The notes beneath the pieces were generated by a model. It was given only the letters and a program-made list of their open reading frames with translations. It did no database searches and was not told the origin of the DNA. This document shows positions 59,540 to 62,987 of a stretch of 62,987 nucleotides of DNA, in pieces (the first letter of the stretch is position 1; each line of letters starts with the position of its first letter). The stretch spans positions 1 through 62,987 of the forward strand of contig NZ_JABURJ010000119.1 of NCBI RefSeq assembly GCF_014762745.1, given 5' to 3'. A program made the translations under genes and the position numbers. This DNA comes from Kangiella sp. Lineage in GTDB: Bacteria > Pseudomonadota > Gammaproteobacteria > Enterobacterales > Kangiellaceae.

Positions 59540-60409
59540 TTAGGGTCGACACTTGGACTCTGAAACTTTCCAGACCACCGGCTCCCAATAAGACTCGTTG
59601 ACCAGTTGCAGTCTTTTTTCTGGCTCAAACTGTGCAGCGATATGGTAAGTTTTATTTGGCTCTATCAGTAAGTCCAATGATTTTGCTTTCTCAATACCTG
59701 ACTTTCTTCGAGGTAACATCTGCTCAGGAATATATTCGTGTACCTTCAAGGTGTGCTGCCCTGCTGGCAATTTAATGGTTTCTCTTAGATGAAAACCACT
59801 CTCACCATCAACCTCAAATACCTTTGCCGGATACTGATATTTAGTCCCAGGAGGGGTGAAGAATACAGACACATATCCACAACCACTTAATTCAGTTGCT
59901 GATTGACTGGGTTCGGAGGAAGAAACCTGCAAACTCCAGGCTGGGATAGTTTTACTTTTCGCCACAGTTTCTAATAATAGGCTATCTTCGTTACCGCCTC
60001 TTTGAACATCAGCCTGAATAACGCTTCCGGAGTTAAGAGTCACATTATTAGGAAAGTCATTGATAACTTTGCCATCCACGCGCATTGATTGAATTCTGTC
60101 CCCTACTCTCAAGCCTAGCGCATCCGCATTAGAATTGGGGCTAACAGACAAAACAGTTTTTGATTCCGGGTCCATAACTAACCCCATTTCTACAAAGCTA
60201 TATTCAGGTTGGCTCAATGTAATGGTCAACGGTACAGACTCTCCAGCCTGTTTTTGTTCCAGTCTGTGTATTTCCGCTAAAGTATTACCAATTTCACGTT
60301 TTAGACTTTCAACTAAAACTTGTGCTTCAGCAGACTGTAGTTCGTTAGCCTGGGCAGAAAAGCCAAGCAGAGTGCTAACAAAGAACGCCACTAGTGTCGA
60401 TTTTGACAT
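59540..60409 (-). CDS. Secreted PDZ-domain protein in the sigma-factor operon
   Basis: A 289-residue exported protein. I chose ATG 60409 because AGGAG lies about 10 bases upstream and a signal peptide follows at once (LVAFFVSTLLGFSAQANE). A coiled-coil helix (about 30-55) is followed by a PDZ domain: GLVMDPESKTVLSVSPNSNADALGL-type ligand groove (split) and GDRIQSMRVDGKVI. The C-terminal half is a beta domain with FFTPPGTKYQYPAKVFEVDG and a PEGA-like YIPEQMLPRRK. No protease motif is seen. It is the third gene of an operon with an ECF sigma factor and a membrane protein, so it likely takes part in envelope signal sensing. Confidence 0.8.
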   Translation of the reverse strand: MSKSTLVAFFVSTLLGFSAQANELQSAEAQVLVESLKREIGNTLAEIHRLEQKQAGESVPLTITLSQPEYSFVEMGLVMDPESKTVLSVSPNSNADALGLRVGDRIQSMRVDGKVINDFPNNVTLNSGSVIQADVQRGGNEDSLLLETVAKSKTIPAWSLQVSSSEPSQSATELSGCGYVSVFFTPPGTKYQYPAKVFEVDGESGFHLRETIKLPAGQHTLKVHEYIPEQMLPRRKSGIEKAKSLDLLIEPNKTYHIAAQFEPEKRLQLVNESYWEPVVWKVSESKCRP

Positions 60410-60422
60410 GATTGCGAATCTC

Positions 60423-60941
60423 CTATATCTGCGTTGCATTAAGGTTATCAGCACTGGCCATAAGAACAGTTAGCTGTGATAGAGTTTGATTTCGTTGATG
60501 CCAAAGCTGCAACTTTTGTTGCTCACTATCCCGCTGACTGTAGGCTTCGGCTAATTTGGTATTTATTGATGAAAGTTCCATTTCTAAGCGAAATTTTTGT
60601 ATATAAACATATTCACTAATAGATTTGGTTTTTAATTGCTCAAATTTTGCATCTAACTGCTTGGATTGCTCAATCGCTGATACCAACAGTTTCTCGGAAT
60701 GAGAAATTTCATTATTGGGTAAAAACTTCCATGACAAAAAGACAATGAGCAAACTGGCAGCTATTGCTGAGAGCCACGGGTAAACTTTTCTTTGGTTTAC
60801 CTTAGCAGCATTAACCTGGTAATCACTAAAAGCATCAAGCAAGGTTTGCTCTACCTTTTTATCAGTCTCAGAAGGAATAGACAGCGGCTCTGCACTATGC
60901 CACTTATGCTGGAATTGTTTGTCAATTGAGTGCTCATTCAT
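60423..60941 (-). CDS. Single-pass membrane protein, candidate anti-sigma factor
   Basis: A 172-residue protein with a ~50-residue cytoplasmic N-terminus, one membrane helix (VYPWLSAIAASLLIVFLSWKF, split at about 53-73) and a long coiled coil in the periplasm (about 80-165). It lacks the zinc-binding HxxxCxxC motif of many anti-sigma factors. It starts within the end of the sigma gene (ATGAATGA overlap), a strong sign of stoichiometric coupling. The position between an ECF sigma factor and a periplasmic PDZ protein makes an anti-sigma role the simplest guess, but no anti-sigma domain is recognised directly. Confidence 0.72.
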   Translation of the reverse strand: MNEHSIDKQFQHKWHSAEPLSIPSETDKKVEQTLLDAFSDYQVNAAKVNQRKVYPWLSAIAASLLIVFLSWKFLPNNEISHSEKLLVSAIEQSKQLDAKFEQLKTKSISEYVYIQKFRLEMELSSINTKLAEAYSQRDSEQQKLQLWHQRNQTLSQLTVLMASADNLNATQI

Positions 60942-61500
60942 ATGGACTTACCTTGTTACCACTGTAACGTTCTAATTCAGCTAACTGCGATAGCTTCTTT
61001 AATGCTCTACTATAAATTTGTTTGGAGTTACTCTCACTGATATCAAGTTGCGAGGCAATTTCCTGGTGGGTGTACTCTTCAATGGCTGATAGGATCAAAA
61101 CTGTACGCTCTCGTTCGTTAAGCTTTTGTAAAAGTGCATCCAGATCATATTCATAAAGTGAGTCTTTATCTCCCGCAAAGGTATCATCAGCAAAGTGATC
61201 ATCTTCAGAGCCAAGTGCTTCACGACTGTTGGCTCTAATATAATCAATTACACAATTGTAGGTAATACGCTTCAGCCAGGAGCCAAACTTGGAATGGTCT
61301 TTAACGTCATCAAGACGAGTCATCACTTTTAAAAATACCTGCTGTAATATATCTGATGCACTATCCCGATTTTGCAACATTCGATAAGCCAAGCTGAAAA
61401 CAGCTTGCTTATAAGTAGTATAAATCTGACTATAAGCAAACTTATCGCCCGCTGCGGCTTTTTTTATGACCTGTTTTGAGCAAGGTGATGCGAATGACAC
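60934..61500 (-). CDS. ECF-type RNA polymerase sigma factor
   Basis: A 188-residue sigma-70-family regulator. Region 2 is FAYSQIYTTYKQAVFSLAYR then DASDILQQVFLKVMTRLDDV-like sequence and FGSWLKRITYNCVIDYIR; region 4 is LNERERTVLILSAIEEYTHQ and ASQLDISESNSKQIYSRALK. I chose GTG 61500 because AAGGA lies 8-9 bases upstream; the longer reading to 61632 adds a non-family N-terminus. It heads an operon with the membrane protein (8-base overlap) and the PDZ protein, so it probably answers an envelope signal and may autoregulate. Target promoters are unknown. Confidence 0.9.
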   Translation of the reverse strand: MSFASPCSKQVIKKAAAGDKFAYSQIYTTYKQAVFSLAYRMLQNRDSASDILQQVFLKVMTRLDDVKDHSKFGSWLKRITYNCVIDYIRANSREALGSEDDHFADDTFAGDKDSLYEYDLDALLQKLNERERTVLILSAIEEYTHQEIASQLDISESNSKQIYSRALKKLSQLAELERYSGNKVSPYE

Positions 61501-61618
61501 AAAATGTAATCCTTCATTAAGATAGTACTTAGACGGTATAACAGGCTTAAAAGTGACAGAGAATGCTTTAGTATGGCATGAATATATAGGCAGCAAGGAA
61601 TAATTTTTTTGCAGATAA

Positions 61619-61641
61619 GAAAAAGGCCACACAAGTGGCCT
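61619..61641 (-). terminator. Terminator after the duplicated-domain lipoprotein
   Basis: On the minus strand AGGCCAC-TTGT-GTGGCCT is followed by TTTTC. It starts four bases past the lipoprotein stop and separates it from the sigma operon. Confidence 0.8.
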
Positions 61642-61644
61642 CTA

Positions 61645-62229
61645 TTAACTAACACATTGAGTATAGAAAGTACCTTCAGGCTCATCCCACCAACTAGTAG
61701 ATTGACCACTTCCGATAGTTTGTTCACTGATAACTCTTTTCCTACTATCCAACAGCCTGCATTTCCTTGTGAAGCTGGCATTGTTTTCAATTCGAACTTT
61801 CCAGTTTCCGCTTGATAGCAAACTGTAAACCGAATAACGAGTTTCACTGTACCTGTTTTGTAGCTTTTCAGCCCTATCCCAATATTTGCAGGTCGCCTGT
61901 AAATAACCATTACCCATCTGGGCAATAAATTTCTCATCAACCGTTTGTCTCGGCCCCGCATACACACTGTTAACAGGCCTACCGTCTAAAGTATGAGAAC
62001 ACTTTATCGTGTATTCAGAGTTATTCGTTAGAGTTCCCAACCATTGATTACAATAGCCACCAAACTCATAAGTGTAGCCGTCACCATAAATCGTTTGGTA
62101 ATCCGCCTCGTATCGACAAGTTCTTTGCCCCCCCATTCCGGCATTAAATTCATCAAGAGAACGAAGGAATAGATCCCCACAACCAGTAATTAATAAAGCA
62201 GAAACTAGAATTAGCACACATTTAAACAT
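61645..62229 (-). CDS. Lipoprotein with an internal domain duplication
   Basis: A 194-residue lipoprotein I do not recognise. From ATG 62229 (GGGGA 8-9 bases upstream) a short signal sequence ends in the lipobox LITGC with Cys17. Residues 69-114 and 149-192 are two copies of the same ~45-residue pattern: NNS-x-YT-x-KC...LDGRP versus NNA-x-FT-x-KC...LDSRK, then a Gly/Ser stretch and a closing aromatic-rich segment ending in Cys. The paired cysteines in each copy (C77/C114 and C157/C192) suggest one disulfide per repeat. Aromatic and glycine content suggests a small beta fold. No function is assigned. Confidence 0.75.
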   Translation of the reverse strand: MFKCVLILVSALLITGCGDLFLRSLDEFNAGMGGQRTCRYEADYQTIYGDGYTYEFGGYCNQWLGTLTNNSEYTIKCSHTLDGRPVNSVYAGPRQTVDEKFIAQMGNGYLQATCKYWDRAEKLQNRYSETRYSVYSLLSSGNWKVRIENNASFTRKCRLLDSRKRVISEQTIGSGQSTSWWDEPEGTFYTQCVS

Positions 62230-62410
62230 TTTTTGTATCCCCAACTTAATGACTCCCCAAGCAAATATTAATGTGAAGTCCATCACAATTCAAGTTGTGA
62301 TAGACGAGAATAGAAGCAACCAGCAAAAAGGGATATTAAATCTAAAAACAAAAATAATTGTTCCTAGTTGGTAAATAAGCACAATGTTTCACTTAATTTT
62401 AGGCAATAAA

Positions 62411-62440
62411 AATAGCCCTAGCATTGCTGCTAGGGCTATT
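62411..62440. terminator. Strong bidirectional terminator-like hairpin
   Basis: AATAGCCCTAGCA and TGCTAGGGCTATT form a perfect 13-bp stem with a 4-base loop. On the minus strand it is followed by TTTTTATTGCC. It borders the hairpin array that starts at 62448. Confidence 0.8.
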
Positions 62441-62447
62441 TCATTAT

Positions 62448-62499
62448 AAGCGCTCGCGTGCCCCAGGGGGTATGGCGATGATACCTAAAGGTACTCCCT
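62448..62499. repeat. Right-end repeat module A, copy 1
   Basis: Starts AAGCGCTCGCGTGCCC, continues GGTATGGCGATGATACC and CTAAAGGTACTCCCTT. It recurs at 62795-62846 with few changes. Both copies begin 5-8 bases after a terminator-like hairpin. The CTAAAGG-ATTCCCTTCGGTCGCCT words also occur at 1034-1058, tying the two ends of the window to one repeat family. Confidence 0.85.
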
Positions 62500-62717
62500 T
62501 CGGTTGCCTACTCTACTCGTATCATCCTTGATACTCGCCTCTTCGAGGCCGCCCTTCGGGCGTTCATTAGTTTGTTGGAACAAACTAAAACTGCTTTAGC
62601 AGGCTTGCGTAAGCAAGTGGATTACAGGGAAGTAATCCATCAATTTGCTCCAAGCAAATTTGTCACACGACCACCAGGGATGGTGGAAGTGCCAGAAACG
62701 CAGGGAGCAGTTTCTGG
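62461..62717. repeat. Array of about 13 consecutive small hairpins
   Basis: Reading left to right, stems of 4-8 bp follow each other with almost no spacing: 62461-62470, 62469-62485, 62488-62500, 62519-62534 (GTATC/GATAC), 62537-62549 (GCCTC/GAGGC), 62550-62562 (CGCCC/GGGCG), 62570-62585 (GTTTGTT/AACAAAC), 62591-62602 (CTGC/GCAG), 62604-62617 (CTTGC/GCAAG), 62619-62638 (GGATTAC/GTAATCC), 62642-62660 (AATTTGCT/AGCAAATT), 62671-62686 (CCACC/GGTGG), 62692-62717 (CCAGAAAC/GTTTCTGG). Each stem has a different sequence. No convincing gene lies here. Confidence 0.85.
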
Positions 62718-62728
62718 TCGACAGGATG
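62668..62728. repeat. Right-end repeat module B, copy 1
   Basis: ACGACCACCAGGGATGGTGG, then AAGTGCCAGAAAC...GTTTCTGGTC. It recurs at 62877-62934 with changes mostly in loops (AGGGAT to AAGGAT), while the CCACC/GGTGG stem is kept. Confidence 0.85.
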
Positions 62729-62762
62729 AACTTCCGTATACTCACTTTCTTGCAGGCAATAA

Positions 62763-62790
62763 AAAACCCCGACCTTTCGGACGGGGTTTT
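62763..62790. terminator. Terminator-like hairpin before repeat copy 2
   Basis: AAAACCCCG and CGGGGTTTT form a 9-bp stem with a 10-base loop. On the minus strand it is followed by TTTTTTATTG and would end a transcript coming from the right edge. Confidence 0.75.
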
Positions 62791-62792
62791 GA

Positions 62793-62987
62793 TTAAGCGC
62801 TCGCGTGCCCTAGGGGTATGGCGATGATACCTAAAGGTATTCCCTCCCGCCTTGTAAAGCAAGGCTGTCGGTCGCCTACGACCACCAAGGATGGTGGAAG
62901 TACCAGAAAAGCAAGGAGCAGTTTCTGGTCAGGGAGCAAGCTTAAGGATGAGCGATTATCTTCAATGCTGTAGTTCTCATCAGCTAC
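62793..62987 (-). CDS. Possible C-terminal end of a gene entering from the right edge
   Basis: On the minus strand only one frame is open from the right edge; it runs 64 codons to TAA at 62793-62795, directly before the terminator at 62763-62790. The first ~17 codons (ADENYSIEDNRSSLSLL) read like normal protein; the remaining ~45 are the translated repeat modules B and A. If real, the repeat forms the protein's C-terminus. It could equally be chance, with the true stop or gene elsewhere. Confidence 0.3.
   Translation of the reverse strand, partial: VADENYSIEDNRSSLSLLPDQKLLLAFLVLPPSLVVVGDRQPCFTRREGIPLGIIAIPLGHASA
62795..62934. repeat. Right-end repeat modules A and B, copy 2
   Basis: Module A copy 2 (62795-62846) and module B copy 2 (62877-62934) repeat those at 62448 and 62668. 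Between CCCT and CGGTCGCCT an extra palindrome, GCCTTG-TAAA-GCAAGGC (about 62850-62866), is inserted relative to the 1034-1058 version. A GGTCG/CGACC hairpin (62870-62883) links A and B. Confidence 0.8.

Noticed and set aside
62572-62796. 74-residue plus-strand open frame ending NKKPRPFGRGFD
   Set aside because: It begins with TTG, is made of the hairpin array and ends inside a terminator. The NKKPRPFGRG ending is what a terminator of this kind always encodes in this frame.
62448-62987. CRISPR array
   Set aside because: The repeats are neither regular in length nor evenly spaced, the stems all differ, and no cas genes are present.

Overview
The window is a chromosomal segment of a mid-GC (mid-40s percent by eye) Gammaproteobacterium. 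Two gene orders familiar from the class are present: lrp-ftsK-lolA-rarA-serS (with crcB inserted), and icd divergent from rluE-nudJ-mnmA-hflD. mfd-csiV and umuDC also fit. The emphasis on amino-acid catabolism and the whole combination suggest a marine Kangiella-like organism. That genus assignment is an inference from gene content, not from a search.

Layout, left to right. 1-5.8 kb: the 3' part of ansA, a tandemly duplicated hairpin-rich repeat, a stand-alone lysine-ketoglutarate reductase, a YeaC-like protein, a bacterial voltage-gated sodium channel, and an HD-GYP protein. 5.8-12.6 kb: a CPA1 antiporter with an RCK-like tail, a TPR/GGDEF diguanylate cyclase, a YpfJ-type metalloprotease and two unrecognised genes. 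12.8-22 kb: mfd, csiV, a saccharopine/lysine dehydrogenase, a pRiA4b ORF-3-like protein, a 79-residue EF-hand protein, an ALDH7-type semialdehyde dehydrogenase and leucine dehydrogenase. 22-30.2 kb: an unknown protein, an EamA transporter, and a complete arginine-to-spermidine set (speD, speE, speA, aguA, aguB). 30.2-36 kb: a VOC protein, a rhodanese lipoprotein, tRNA-Arg(CCT), a large TonB-dependent receptor and serS. 36-48 kb: crcB, rarA, lolA, ftsK, lrp divergent from ald, a LasA-like secreted peptidase, cspA, small proteins and trxB. 48-54 kb: a fatty-acid desaturase divergent from fabR with two matching operators, threonine aldolase, an ODP-type di-iron protein and umuDC. 54-62.2 kb: monomeric icd, rluE-nudJ-mnmA-hflD, an ECF sigma/membrane protein/PDZ operon and a lipoprotein with an internal duplication. 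62.4-63 kb: a dense array of small hairpins with duplicated modules.

How the genes work together. Amino-acid use dominates. Asparaginase, LKR plus saccharopine dehydrogenase plus ALDH7 (lysine to aminoadipate), leucine dehydrogenase, alanine dehydrogenase with a divergent Lrp, and threonine aldolase feed carbon and nitrogen to central metabolism. The polyamine genes give arginine to agmatine to N-carbamoylputrescine to putrescine to spermidine. Sodium handling (Nav channel, antiporter), cyclic-di-GMP turnover and membrane fluidity control (desaturase/FabR) are also represented.

The least explained part of the window is non-coding. A family of hairpin modules shares a backbone but carries different, internally complementary stems. 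It lies near 1.0-1.4 kb, 5.5-5.7 kb and 62.4-62.9 kb, close to intrinsic terminators. A second structured gap, with two perfect 16-bp inverted repeats, lies between lolA and ftsK. No CRISPR array, prophage or transposase gene was seen.
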